From Ceratothoa steindachneri (Eukaryota; Arthropoda; Malacostraca; Isopoda; Cymothoidae): a stretch of 64,000 bases of DNA. The position numbers were made by a program, and so were the translations under genes. The notes under the pieces were generated by a model. That model did not search any database. It was not told the DNA's origin and saw only the letters and a program-made list of their open reading frames with translations. The DNA is taken from positions 49,869,706 to 49,933,705 of the forward strand of contig OZ018330.1 of the NCBI GenBank assembly GCA_963969495.1, given 5' to 3'. Positions 36,423-47,782 of the stretch are shown piece by piece; positions within the stretch are counted from its first letter, which is position 1, and each line of letters begins with the position of its first letter.

Positions 36423-37242
36423 TCTAACATCCAACCTGCACCTCTGTTTTTTTAATTTTTAAGTGGTGACCCCTAGTCATTGACAGCATCCTTTGGAAGC
36501 ATTGTTTGGTGTTTTGGTATTATAACCAGAGCTAGGCGTTGCGGCAACGAGTTGCGACTTTGCCGCACTATGAATTTCGAAGTCGTAAAGTCGAAAGATG
36601 CAAAAATTTTGAAAAGGTCGGACTAAGCAAAGTCGCACCGCCAATTTTCCGCGACTTTTGCCGCGATTTTGAATAGGAATAAAGACGACTTTTTTGAAAG
36701 AAATTGCCGTGGCTGTTTTAAGCCAGTTTTAAAGCCCGATTAAATTCTTCACATTATATGAGACTGATGTTACATGAAACTACCAAACGTACCAAAAGAA
36801 AAGTTTGTCACTGTGAATTTTATTATGAATTAGTAAAATTACATACACTTTTCAGGCATGAACCAAGTTTTAAACCTGTCTTGTCAGTTAAAAACGTTCG
36901 AGAACGTATTATGCCATGGGGCGTTCATCGTGCGAAATAATCTCATTTTCTCGTATTTTAATATGTGCTTTTACTTTTCTTGTGGCTAAGACAAAAAACA
37001 ATACTGAAAAGTGTAAGAAGTAATTAACATCTAACACATTCTACCTTTAAACATGCCTAAAATTAAACAATATAAGTAAAAATTGGACCATCGTACGTAG
37101 ACTAGGCCTTGGTTCTAAATTTATAGATCATATTGATATAACCTATTAAACTCGCATGGTTTTATCTTTCTTTAAATCTATTAGACCACCCAATGAGCTT
37201 ATAAAATTTCGATTGTTTAGTAACTTAAACCGGAAGGTAAAG
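36423..37242. repeat. 852-bp tandem duplication, copy 2
   Basis: Near-identical second copy. Differences seen include AAAAAGTCGG to AAAAGGTCGG, CCGCGGC to CCGTGGC, GGCGTGAACC to GGCATGAACC, and CGGATGG to CGCATGG. The copy ends at GGTAAAG (37242), where copy 1 runs into the CR1-derived segment instead. The small frame at 36758-36940 differs by one residue from copy 1. Confidence 0.92.
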
Positions 37243-37958
37243 GTTAAAGAGTGATGTCCTTTGCCGATCTGAATCCCTTATTTCATCATTTCTTTATTTT
37301 TTAACACCACCCTGTGAGAGGTTGTGTTCCTCAAAGGGAACATGGACCTCCTGGACGAGAAGATGGGCCAGGAGGACATGGAGGAGGAGGAGGATGACCT
37401 GTAGATATTAGTTTAGGCTGTGTTTTAACTAAAAAATATTGATAAATATGTATTTTTATGACATAAAATAACATAATTATGTTATAGTTAAATGCATCCT
37501 TTGATGGATTCATGAAGTTTGGTTAGGGTTTCGGTGATCGAGAATATATTAGCGGGTTTTAGTGAACAATGATATCCTTTAATTCGTATAGAAGACAATA
37601 TTAAATAGGAATTAAAAGATTAAATTGTTATCCATGTAATTTTATTTTCTTTCTCGAAGAATTAGAGAATTACTTTTTTATTATAACTATACTAAATAAA
37701 ATAGTAATTTATTAGGTCATTTATTAGGCATTTTTTAAAGTTTATCGTTATTTTAGGAATAAAAATCAAACATCTCTTCGGTTATTGTATCTAAATCGGT
37801 ATTTATTTATTAATTCAACCCATTAGGGCGAAAATTAATTTTGGGAAGGATTCTAGAACATTATTTTTTTTATATTTATATAATTGTGCTCCTAATGATA
37901 CAAAAATGCCATGAAAAATGTTTTATTAAGAAAAAATAATTAATATAGGAATTATATA
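37243..37958 (+). other. Spacer with possible Gly-rich terminal exon
   Basis: At about 37315-37399 the plus strand reads REHGPPGREDGPGGHGGGGG then stop, after a pyrimidine stretch and a TGTGAG that could be an acceptor. This could be the last exon of a collagen-like or glycine-rich protein, or chance. The remainder is AT-rich with no features. Confidence 0.2.
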
Positions 37959-39394
37959 ACATAACATAACATAATTTCACGGATGACAAAAGCCACAAGG
38001 GCCTAACAAAGGTTATTCGCATCTGTCAAAACCCACCCACAAAAATGAAACAATCCAGAGGATTGTGTCAGATCATGCATCTACAATATACAATTCGAAC
38101 CATACACAGGAATGTGTCAAAAAAAAAGCATCATCATCAAGATTCGTCAAAATCCAAATCAATCATAATATACAATAATAAAAAAAAATGCATCCACAGG
38201 AATGAGTCCAGAATACCCCCAAAAGGTAACCCTCCCTCCCCATATAATCATCTAATCTGCTTTGAATACATTCAAGTTTGGACTGTCTACCGTTTCAGAT
38301 GGCAAACTATTCAAGTAATCTACCACTCTATTGGTGGAAAAATATTCTCTAACATCCAACCTGCACCTCTGTTTTTTTTAATTTTTAAGTGGTGACCCCT
38401 AGTCCTATTACTACCTTCCAACTCAAATAACTTGCTAAAATCCAACTTATCCATCCCAGAACAGATTTTAAAAAGCTCAATCATATCTTCCCTCACACAT
38501 CTTCTTTCAAATGAGAACATATTTGATACACTCAGTCTATCTTTATATTCAAGGTGCTTCAGGAAAAGTATTATAATGTTGCCCTCCTTTGTACTGACTC
38601 TAGCAGGTTGATGTAATGTCTAAAATGTGGTGACCATGCTTGTATACAGTACTCTAAATGTGGCCTGACATACAATTTGTAGAGTTTAAAGATAACCACT
38701 TTACTCTTGTAGCTAACATTCCTCTTAATGTATTCTAGCACCCTATTTGCTCTATTTTGTGCCTCAATACACTGCTTTGAAAACTTCTGTGACCTATATA
38801 CTACTCTACTTCTAAGTCCTTCTCATCCTCAACTGAATTCAGCCAATGCCCACCCATTTCATAGCTAAATTACTTATTACCCCTTCCCATGTTAAGAACT
38901 TTGCATAATTTAAGGTGAAAAGTCATCTGCCACTTCTGAGCCAAAGCTAGTAGCTTATTTATGTCACTCTGAACTTTAAAGCTACCCTCAACTTCTTTGA
39001 CTACAGCTGCCAATTTAGTGTCATCAGCAAAAATTGACACTTTGCTATTTACAGCCTGCCCAAGATCATTTATATAAACTATGAATAATAAAGGGCCTAG
39101 AACGGATCCCTGAGGTACGCCACTGATAACATCACTCCACTGTGACCTCGCCCCATTCAGCACAACTCTCTGTTTCCTGTCTTTCAGCCATTCAGTTATG
39201 CAATTCAAAACTCTGCCACATTCCCAGGCATTTTTAATTTGTGAACTAATCTCCTATTTGGAACCTTATTTAAGGCTTTGCTATAATCTAAGTAAATTAC
39301 ATCAACATTCTTTTCCTTATCTAATTGTTTAGTAACATAATCCATTACAACAAGTTAGGTCTTTAAACACACTTCTTCCGACTTGAACTCACTA

Positions 39395-39398
<4 letters not shown>
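37959..39398 (-). mobile_element. CR1-like LINE, 5'-truncated
   Basis: The minus strand encodes RT motifs VDVIYLDYSKALNKVP (near 39290), GVPQGSVLGPLLFIVYINDL and SIFADDTKL (the ADD catalytic box), then a C-terminal region. Its 3' tail ends in short ATAAC repeats at 37959-37975, as is usual for CR1/L2-type elements. The first RT piece is out of frame with the 38870-39208 frame and carries a stop. The endonuclease and ORF1 are missing. Another 3' tail lies at 4640-4955, and smaller pieces were captured in the 852-bp duplication. Confidence 0.85.
38870..39208 (-). pseudogene. CR1-like reverse transcriptase, partial
   Basis: A 112-codon frame holding the RT palm: GVPQGSVLGPLLFIVYINDL (motif B) and SIFADDTKL (catalytic ADD), followed by KWQMTFHLKLCKVLNMGRGN, the usual W.m.FN..KC.v...G stretch in slightly altered form (FNLKC-type Asn replaced by His). 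It ends at a stop, while the thumb region continues in other frames to about 38340. It would copy LINE RNA at the target; this copy is not functional. Confidence 0.85.

Positions 39399-39400
<2 letters not shown>

Positions 39401-39435
<35 letters not shown>
39401..39435. repeat. (TA)n microsatellite
   Basis: A short TA run at the truncated 5' side of the CR1-like LINE. Confidence 0.95.
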
Positions 39436-39436
<1 letters not shown>

Positions 39437-39536
39437 CTGGATTCTTTATTCCTTGGTAATTAGCTGGAATAAGCCTTGAAATGGCGAATAGTAATCGCTC
39501 TGTGCCTTCAAACAGAGAGCACCAGGTAAAACAAAA

Positions 39537-40875
39537 TTGACTAAACTAAACTGGTTGAATGCCCCCCATAACATCCTAGAGGGGCTGGTCAATATTATGA
39601 ACGCGTGCCTAAACGTTGGCTATTTTCCGGATGAATGGAAGATCGCCAAAATGATCTTCATTCCAAAATCCGGGAAACCGCCAGACGATCCAGCGAGTTT
39701 CAGGCCCATTTCCCTCCTCGAAGTGGCAGGCAAGGTCTTCGAAAAAATCCTTGCCAACAGAATCCAAGATTTTATGGAGGAGAATAATCTCCATAACCAA
39801 CACCAACATGGATTCCGAAGAGGGAGCAGGACTGATACTGCGCTGGCAGTAATCACCGAGAAACTGGCGAAGATCGCTAGCCAGAAAAGGTACGCGGACC
39901 TGGTGCTCAGAGATGTTAAGAAGGCATTCGACAAAGTATGGGGAACTGGGCTCCAGTTCAAAATACTGAGACTTAGACTAAACCCACGACTAGAAAAAAT
40001 TCTATGTGACTGACAGCATAGCATACATACAAATATTCGACCACACAGGACCGGACTTCGAACTGACGGCAGGCGTACCACAGGGTGGGTGCCTAAGTCC
40101 CCTGCTATATAACATCTACACCCTTGATCAACCCAATCCGATCAGGGAAGACTCGCTGTACGTCCAGTTCGCCGACGACATCACTCAGATCATGACTGCC
40201 CCCTTTAAAAGTCCTGAACTCATGGCAAGAATCACTGCCAGAGGGATCGACCACGTCAGCAGGTTCGAGAGAAGATGGAAGATCGCCACTAACACCCAGA
40301 AATTCAAGGTGATCCCATTTTTTCGTATCAAATGGGCCGAAATCGTAACAGATAACGCCCGTATTCCAGACAGCTCTGACGGGACTGTTCTGGGACTAAA
40401 GATAGGTAAAACTGGATACGGTAGCCACGCCACCCAGACTGCAGCGCGCGCGAGGGTCGAGCTTTCTAAGCTGTTCAGATTCAGAAATCTGAACACGACC
40501 AACAAGGGAAAGATCTATAACGCGCTCGTAAGATCTAAGCTGCTGTATCCACCGATACCTATCTGCACTGATTCTAGGAACAAAAGAAGACTCCTCCAAA
40601 GAGTGCAGAACAAAGGCGTACTCTTAATTACAAACACCAGGAGGAGAGAAAGAAGAAGGCAGAGGGACCTACACCGCATGATCCAAATTACTACAATCAA
40701 TTTGGAACTGCAGAGTAGAGCTCGCAAGATCTGGGAAAAAGTACCACGACTCATGACGGACGAGACCAGGCAAAGACACATAGACATTCCGCCAGAGGAC
40801 AGAAACAGAAGAAGACTAGACTTCATCAGCAGCAAAGCGCAGACCGAAAGACAGGAAGAACCGATATACACATAA
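39537..40875 (+). pseudogene. Reverse transcriptase of LINE copy A
   Basis: Two frames (39537-40013 and 40006-40875) join into one RT with a single frameshift or small deletion near 40010. Motifs: KMIFIPKSGKPPDDPASFRP, HQHGFRRGSRTDTALAVITE, LVLRDVKKAFDKVW (motif A), GVPQGGCLSPLLYNIYT (motif B) and YVQFADDITQI (ADD box). A C-terminal region with LLITNTRRRERRRQRDLHRM and a final EEPIYT complete it. Every catalytic residue is present, so the frameshift and 5' truncation are the main lesions. Confidence 0.88.
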
Positions 40876-41300
40876 AACTTTTACTGCGACAAACAATAAA
40901 CGTCGCAAAGATCACCCAACGAACAGAACGTTTTCATAAAAACACACAAACATACAACGAGAAGAACACGAGAGACACAGAAAACGCCTACAAAGGCTTG
41001 AATGCTACAAGAAGAAACATCATACACCACAAGAAACAAACCAATAATCACAAACAGTAAAAAAAACCACAAAACAGAAACAACACGAATGTACAAGCAA
41101 AAGAACTATAAACCAAGAAGAACACAACAAGAATCAAGAAAAAGTACGTAAAAAGATCACGAATATTAAGATAAAGCACTGAGAAACAACATCAAACTCA
41201 AACAACGCCTGCGATTCCCTATCACCAGGGATTTCCCCCATCATCCTCTATCCTTTTCATCAGGGAAATTTATCCCTGCCTATTTATCTTCCACTATTAT
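39537..41300 (+). mobile_element. LINE family copy A, 5'-truncated
   Basis: Starts within ORF2 just before the RT and keeps a 3' UTR (40876 to about 41300) rich in ACAAGAA-type words. The UTR shares CAAAGGCTTGAATGCT and ACGCCTGCGAT blocks with copy C, which defines the family. The endonuclease and ORF1 are absent. Clade not fixed: an APE-type, I/Jockey-like LINE. Confidence 0.85.
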
Positions 41301-41311
41301 ATACATATATA

Positions 41312-41341
41312 CATACGTGATTGCAGTTGCAATCACATATG
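41312..41341. other. Near-perfect 14-bp palindrome just after LINE copy A
   Basis: CATACGTGATTGCA and TGCAATCACATATG flank a 2-base spacer; the arms pair with one mismatch. No element border is proven, but the position at the 3' end of copy A is notable. Confidence 0.6.
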
Positions 41342-41744
41342 TGTGTATGTATTTTCCTTTTCACTACTTTTTATATCCAAGTCCAAGTCCAAGTTTTCCG
41401 AATTTTTAAGCACTCAATCTGAGCTCGGATCTAGCACATGATATTGAATGTGTATTCTCGGCTAAGAAGTTAAAGTCAATCGAAAATGATAAACGTTCCC
41501 CGAAGATTTTGTGTGAACCGTTTAAATTTTTAATAGTTCGACTCCAACATATATAAGCTAGTAAAAGATAAAGGACCACCTCTAAGACAAGAAATCACCA
41601 ATGAGGAAGTAGGAGAGAGATGGATAAATTTACATTAAGATTTAGCTCAAACTGGTAGAAAGGTCAAACCGAGAGGCAAGAAAGAGTCAAGAACAGAGCC
41701 AAAAGGATTAAAACGATTAACGGATAAAGCGATAGTCTGAAGAT

Positions 41745-43702
41745 CATAAGGTGGGCGCGATAACGAAAAAATGTATCACGATAACCGATAACTATAACCT
41801 TATCGGCGATAACCGATAATCGATAACTGGCGATAAAATTATCGCCCGATAAGTTGATAACCGATAAATCGATAAATCCGAAATTATAATACAATATTGA
41901 TTATTGACTATATATAGCGTTATTCTATAATACAATTGCAAGGATATTTGAATACAGTTTCTTAGTTTCTTACCTGGTGAGGCTCTCCTTTATCTCCTCA
42001 TAGGTTTTGAGGATCTTCTGTCGTGGTATTGCAAGGATCGAGTGGTGGTGTACGTACAAATAGGTTTGTTACGTACTTCAAAAACTCCTTATTAAGTTTT
42101 CTCTAAGACTGCTAATATTACTAGTATTATTATTACGTTATTATTAATCTTTGTGGGTTTCTAGTTCCATGTTCAGCGTTTCTAGGATTGAATTAAATAC
42201 TTCTAGGAAAAATAGACCTTTAATTACAACATGAACAAAAAATAAAATCTAACAAAACAAACTACACAGTTATGAATTAAACGAGTTTAAGTGAGACTTA
42301 CTAAATTAGACAAATGAATATACAGTAATGGTTAACCCAAAGCTCACTTTAATATTGAATACTAATTAACCTTAAAAAAAAATAATGGAATTTAGTTACC
42401 TTTAAAAATAACCACAGGGGAATCTGGTTGGAGGCGGACGTTGGCCTCAATTTTTATGTAGACGCAAGATTTTGTTTGCGCGCAGACGCGTGGACGTATT
42501 CACAGATCTTCCAGATGTTTGGCTGGCACAGGGATAGCTTTAAAGCCACAGATGAATTTGGTACGGGCGACGGATGGTATTACGCACGTTATCTTGGTAA
42601 GATGATTTCACCACCGGGACAGGAAAAGTATGCTTCGTCCAATCTTCTGGTCAATCTTGGAATAATTCGCACTGACGAGCGATGAGAGAACGAGTGAATC
42701 CTTTGACGAATGGTGACTGTTTGAAGAAGTTTACTTTGGGGTATTCCTTAATGGCGAGGACTATCTCTGGGGTTTGTTGTAAACCGGGATAGGGGTTTTC
42801 TCTGACGAGAGATAGTTGAACTTGTTTCACAATACCAGCTAACTTAAATTTTCAGTGTGACCACCAGGAACTGGCTCAGCATGAGCTTCTTCTGTGTTTC
42901 TTTCGTAGGGTTGCCAGGCACTGAGCCGGACTTCTTTTTCTCGATCGCAAACTGGATGTTCCAAGCCAAGACGCTAATTTTCGGTGTGACCACCAAGAAC
43001 TGGCTCAGGATAAACTTCTTCTGTGTCCCTTTCGTTGGTTGCCGGGCCTCTAGCCGGACTTCGTTGTCTTGATGACTAACTCGATCTCTCTTCCTTTCTT
43101 CTGCAGTTATTGGCATATATACTTCACCACCCCAATGGGGGTAAGGGAAAGAGGGGGTAGGGGGATGGGGTCTTCGGGATTAAGACTACTCCTCTAACGG
43201 TTCTTCTCAGAGTGTTTTTCACTTAGCTCTAAAGGCACCTTCTGGATTTTGGTCAACTATCCTCTAATTTCGTCAATGAAGTGAAATTAAATACCCTCTC
43301 TTAGGGGAACCGAAATGTGATGATTAGTGCATTATGTGGTTGGGCGAAGGCCTTTCTGGTGATCCTCGAGGCAAGGGGAAAGGGGGGGGAAGTTAAGTAA
43401 TAGGGTTAAGCCGCCAAAATGCCAGGACGTTGCGGTTACAAAACAGGGCCTCAGTTTTGAGGGTGGGATATCGATTTCCCTACATCCTCCTTTAAGCTCA
43501 GACCTACCTGTTTCTGCCTCCAAGGAACGCGCGGCTCGCCTCTGTGCTAAACTGAAACAAAAAACTGAAATTATCGATTATCGCTAGTTTGGAACCAAAA
43601 GTATCGGCGATACCGATGAATCGATAACGCGGAAAAAATATCGGATTACCGATAACTCGACATCGTTATCGCTATCAATTATCGCGATAACGCCCATCTA
43701 TG
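41745..43702. mobile_element. hAT-like non-autonomous element with CGATAA-rich ends
   Basis: Left end CATAAGGTGGGCGCGATAAC; right end in reverse complement CATAGATGGGCGTTATCGCG. Both subterminal regions (41755-41882 and 43567-43690) are dense in CGATAA and TTATCG words, the layout of many hAT transposons with repeated transposase-binding sites. No transposase is present. An 8-bp flanking duplication was not convincingly found. The interior is occupied by LTR-like sequence (see 42430-43560). Confidence 0.5.
42430..43560. repeat. LTR-like segment related to the 57-58.8 kb element
   Basis: Shares ordered blocks with 57480-58830: CTCTGACGAGAGATAGTTGAACTTGTT here against CTCTGGCGAGAGTGAGTCGAACTTGTT there, CCCCAATGGGGGTAAGGG against CCCCCACTGGGGGAGTGG, and GGACGTTGCGGTTAC against TGTCGTTGCGGTAAC. 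It is therefore a divergent copy of that LTR. The 85-codon frame at 42428-42685 lies in the same tract and is probably non-coding. GAAATTAT occurs at both 41880 and 43567 and could be a flanking duplication, but this is weak. Confidence 0.4.
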
Positions 43703-44375
43703 CTAAAGAGGGAGATTAGGAGAGACACGAGAAGTAAATTGAAACGAAGGGGAGAGGGACAAGGAGAGAGGAAGAGAAATAAAATAATGTTAATACAAAA
43801 TCAATGCAATAATTAAATTGACAAATTGGGTTCCCATAAAAATGAAAATTGAAAAAAAAATAGGAACATAAGTCAATTTTAAAAAGGCCAGGGGAAATGT
43901 TAAAGTTATTAAATTAGCTTATACATGGACATTCGCAAGGTTTCTTTTGGACCTTGGACATAAAAAGTGGTGAGATTTAGGGAGGGTTTTTTAGAAAGAT
44001 AGTAAGAGAGCAAAGTAGTGAAGTAGGGTGAGTTTAAAGAATAGAGGATGTGTGGGAGACAGAATAAATAGGTCCCTGGTGAAAGAGTATCTCTGTTGTT
44101 TTTGTTTTTGGATGAATTTTGTTTTAGTTTTTTTTTTTTATTTAATAACTATAAATTTATAGTTTATTCAATTAAATTAATCTTGTTAATTTAATCTTTG
44201 ATTTTTAGATCTTAGTGATCTTTTTGGCATTCAAGCCTTTGTTTAAGGCGGGGTTTTTATTCCCGCTGTGGGTTTTCGAAAAGGTTTATTCTTAGTTTCA
44301 TTTGAATTTTTGCAAAGTTTTCTACTAAAGAAACTTCAGCATTACACTAGTCGTTTTTGTGTTTAGTCGAATTTG

Positions 44376-45932
44376 TCATGTGTATTTTGGAGTCACGTCG
44401 CCGTCAGACTGTATCTTATTGCTTTTAAATGGTCTTATTTGTCGGTCGACCTCGATGTCCAGGTGTGTGCGAGAGAATTCAGGGGTCAAGTGGGTGCCAA
44501 TGGCTTGCCGGATCCTTTTAGCTCTCTCGTGGAGCGCCACGTTGATCGGAGATAATCCAATCGAGTCGTCGAGCTCCCTCTGTCGTTTTTGTTCTCTTCT
44601 TCGGGTGTTTGTAATGAGAAGCACCGCTTTATTCTGGATAATTTGTAGTTTCGCCATGTGGGTCTTGGCGCTCGCATTCAGTGGCACCGGAGGGTACAGG
44701 AGTCTCGAGCGAATACACGCATTGAATATCTTGAGTTTATTTGAGCAATTTAGGTCAAGAACCTATAAAATTACCTCAAATCTCTGTTGCTATTCGCGAC
44801 TGTTCACTCGATATGACTCTTGTAGCACCCTGTGGTGATTTTGAGCACCAGAACCGTCCCTTCTAGGCAGTAGGGGATTCGCTCCCCTTCCACCCGTATA
44901 TCATTGAAGGTCTTGCGAAACATGGGAATTATTTTGAATTTGGGGGCATTGGTTGATATCTTCCATTTCCTCTCGAAAGAGTTGATGTTAGATATCTCCC
45001 TAGCCATATTCCTCGCCATAAATTCCCTGTGAACATAAGTGGCGGTACAAATTTGCGATATATCGTCAGCGAACTGAACGTATATCGTACCCTCGGAGAT
45101 AGGTTGTGGTAGGTCACGTGTATAAATGTTGCATAAAAGGTGACCGAGACAGCCCCCTTGTGGGACCTCTGCTTCGAGCTCGAATTCGGGGCCTTTGTGT
45201 TCTCTGATATGAATGTATGCTCTCCTCTCCATTATGTAGTCACATAGAATCCTCTCAAGAATGGGGTTGAGGCCTACTTGAAAGATCTTAAATTGTAGTC
45301 CTCTCTTCCAAACCTTGTCAAAAGCTTTCTTGACATCGCGGAGCACTAGGTCGGCATGCCTTTTGTCTGCCTTGATCTTTGCAAGCTTTTCGTTGACAAC
45401 GGCTAGTGCCGTGTCAGCCCCTCTTTTCCTTCTGGAGCCGTGTTGCTGCTCGTTATGCAAGTTGGCTTCGTCGAGAAAAGAGTTGACTATATTAGCCAAT
45501 ATTTTCTCGAAGACTTTGCCATCAAATTCTAGGAGAGATATCGGTCGAAAGCTGGCAGAGAAGTCCGGGGGCTTTCCCGGTTTTGGGATGAAAATCATCT
45601 TGGCCACTTTCCACTGATAGGGAAAGTAGCCCGTGTTCAGAGCGGCGTTCATGATTTTGAAAAGGCGAAAGAATTTTAGAGTTACGGAGAGTTCTAGTGC
45701 AGTTATTTTTACTGCCATAGCCCTCAATCACTCTTCCCTGTGACACACAGTGGTGAGGAGAGGTTTTGTGTATTTGTGTATTTAGCTGTTGGATTATGTC
45801 AGTTTCGAATTCGAGGTCGTAGTTGTCATTTTCTTCTGGGGTAATTTTGAAGATTGAAGACCAGAAAATCCTAAACATTTCCTCAATCTTTTCAGTCTCG
45901 TTATTTTTTTTGCCGTCGTGAATAATTGTCAT
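44376..45932 (-). pseudogene. Reverse transcriptase and C-terminus of LINE copy B
   Basis: RT motifs KMIFIPKPGKPPDFSASFRP, EQQHGSRRKRGADTALAV, LVLRDVKKAFDKVW, EVPQGGCLGHLLCNIYT and YVQFADDISQI. Motif B has drifted from the family GVPQGGCLSPLL (G to E, SP to GH). The frame is shifted near 45600-45720 and again near 44810; the tail LLITNTRRREQKRQRELDDS ends with TPKYT at 44376. Confidence 0.85.
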
Positions 45933-46123
45933 TTTTGATTGTGGAGGTTTTCCTTTAAAACGTTTAACCGTCTGCCAGAATGTGTGTGAGTCCCTTTCTA
46001 TGTCGAATTTTTCTATTAGTCCGTCCCATAGTAGTGTTTGTTGGTCCGTAATTAGTGTCTGGAGTTCGACTTTAATTTGTCTTAGTCTTCTGTGGGCATT
46101 GTGGTTGAGGCCTATCAGCGCTA

Positions 46124-46552
46124 CTACATTGCACAGGTCCCTATATTCTTGGGCAGGGCTTTCATGGAAGGGGTCCAGAGGGGAGTAGAAGGGTTTATAA
46201 TTAATACGGGGATCATATTTTTATCGGCTGTTATTAGAAAATCAGTGATTTTATCCAGCTCCTCATCTATTTCTTCTAAATTGGCATCAAATAGAGGATC
46301 GGGGATATAATTTAGAAGGTAATTTTTATAGCTTTCCCAGTTCGCCTGCTTATTGATTTTGCGTTCTGGGATTGCAATTTGAATGGGATTTACACATACT
46401 GTAATTTTGATAGCCTGGTGGTCGCTCGGAATGACTGGGCCCGGTTCAATGTGGTAATTGTAAGGAAACCTGATGCTAGATAGGACAATATCAGGTTTCG
46501 TTGCTAATCTTTCCGTTATGTACGTCGGGAATTTTGGTCCGATCTTTGTCAT
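46124..46552 (-). pseudogene. APE endonuclease C-terminal part and linker, LINE copy B
   Basis: Contains PTYITERLATKPDIVLSS and VIPSDHQAIKI; the SDH is the C-terminal catalytic box of APE-type LINE endonucleases, intact here. It continues into NLEEIDEELDKITDFLITAD, matching the linkers of copies C and E. The N-terminal catalytic residues are missing because of the internal deletion. Confidence 0.8.
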
Positions 46553-46562
46553 GTAATGTCTG

Positions 46563-47160
46563 TCAATTTAAACATTTGGGCGAGTTATTTTTACAGTCGC
46601 GCCAAAAATGGTCGTGACTGGCACATATAGAGCATAAGTTAAGGTCTTTATCAGAGCAGTTGGAAGTGGTGTGTTTGCCGTACTTATAGCACCGAAAGCA
46701 CTTCTGTAAATCGACAAACTTTTCACGTTCCATCTGCTCTGAGCAGACTCTTACGTTGAAGAGAAGCAAACCATTTTCCTTAGCTTTTTGAACCATAGCC
46801 GTGTCCTCTAAAACAACCTTAAATGCGTGCGTGTAATGCTTGAATTTGATAACCTCAGCTACCTTTGCCCATTGGTGGTTCCGTTCAATTTCGTTCTTTG
46901 TATCCTCTGCCGAGTTTCTCCCGACCCAGGAGGCGAGGCGCATGCAGATTAAACTACGGTGAGTTTTGATTTGTAGCGGTGTGGTTGGCTTCAAGTATAT
47001 AGTTTTCAGGCATTCAACAGCTTTGCCTGAGATCAAGGATTTATAGTCGGCCTCCCTTGCGCAAATGGCCTAGTAACCATTATGAATGTCTATAAGTCTA
47101 ACCAGTGCAATGTGTAGTGTTCCGTAAGCTTTTCCGAATACCTTTTCTCTGTCCGGTTTT
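46563..47160 (-). pseudogene. Gag-like ORF1 of LINE copy B with zinc knuckles
   Basis: Frame 46563-47036 plus an upstream stretch (PDREKVFGKAYGTLHIALVR) separated by a stop. It contains KCFRCYKYGKHTTSNC and LCSICASHDHFWRDC, two CCHC-type knuckles expected to bind the element RNA. The region just before (HTHAFKVVLEDTAMVQKAKE) is well conserved with copies C, D and E. Confidence 0.85.
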
Positions 47161-47170
47161 GGGCTCTCTG

Positions 47171-47782
47171 AGAGGACCCGGAGAGTGATGAGGAGATTTT
47201 ATCTTATTTCTCCTGCATCCTATCGTAAGATAGGTGATGAAATTTTAATATGAGTACGTAGAAGTATATATGTATACACTGAGAGACGGTTTTGAAAAAA
47301 AGGGGGAGGGAGAGAACTAGGAGCCAAGGTCCAAGTAATCTTACAGAATTTACCTTAATTTTTCCTTTCTTCGGGCAACGGGTGGGCCCGATGAGGCTCC
47401 GGTCCTTGTATGTAACGAAGAAGTGAAGATTTCGCCCTTCACCTCCCTAGATCGAATACCAGTGGGCCAATTTCAAACGTATCGTGCTTTTTCACTTTAC
47501 CTAGTTTTTATTTTCACTACTCGAAGCGAGTCTCACAATTTCACTTTCGCAAAAGTTCAGTTTGCAAAATTTCGAACAAAAAATTTGGCACAGCGGTACA
47601 GCAGACTAGCTAAGGCAACCAAAGTAGTCCGCAAGGTTTCTTTTAATTGAGTCATTTGAGCGAAAATAAATTTTGCTTACGCGTAACGTCAAAGGAAACG
47701 AGCCAATCCGGTGAGTGGAATTTTTAGAACAACTTTAATGTTCGATTCCAGCTCATGGCCTGACCGTTGGTGACGGGCTTTT
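47171..47782. other. No recognisable coding; spacer between LINE copies B and C
   Basis: May include the 5' UTR of copy B. A 75-codon frame at 47423-47650 has no motif. Confidence 0.5.

Larger units (their letters stand above)
43930..47170 (-). mobile_element. LINE family copy B, internally deleted
   Basis: On the minus strand: gag with CCHC knuckles (47160-46563), the C-terminal part of the APE endonuclease (46552-46124), linker and RT (45932-44804), the C-terminal tail (44687-44376) and a 3' UTR to about 43930. The gag frame ends and the endonuclease resumes only about 10 bases later, so about 1.5 kb covering the end of ORF1 and the first half of the endonuclease is deleted. Frameshifts occur near 45700 and 44800. 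It faces copy A tail to tail, with the hAT-like block between. Confidence 0.85.

Noticed and set aside
39620..40871. Long minus-strand frames opposite LINE copies (also plus-strand frames opposite copies B and E)
   Set aside because: They are antisense shadows of RT and endonuclease sequence with no motif of their own.
42428..42685. 85-codon frame as a gene
   Set aside because: It lies in sequence related to a non-coding LTR and has no family motif.
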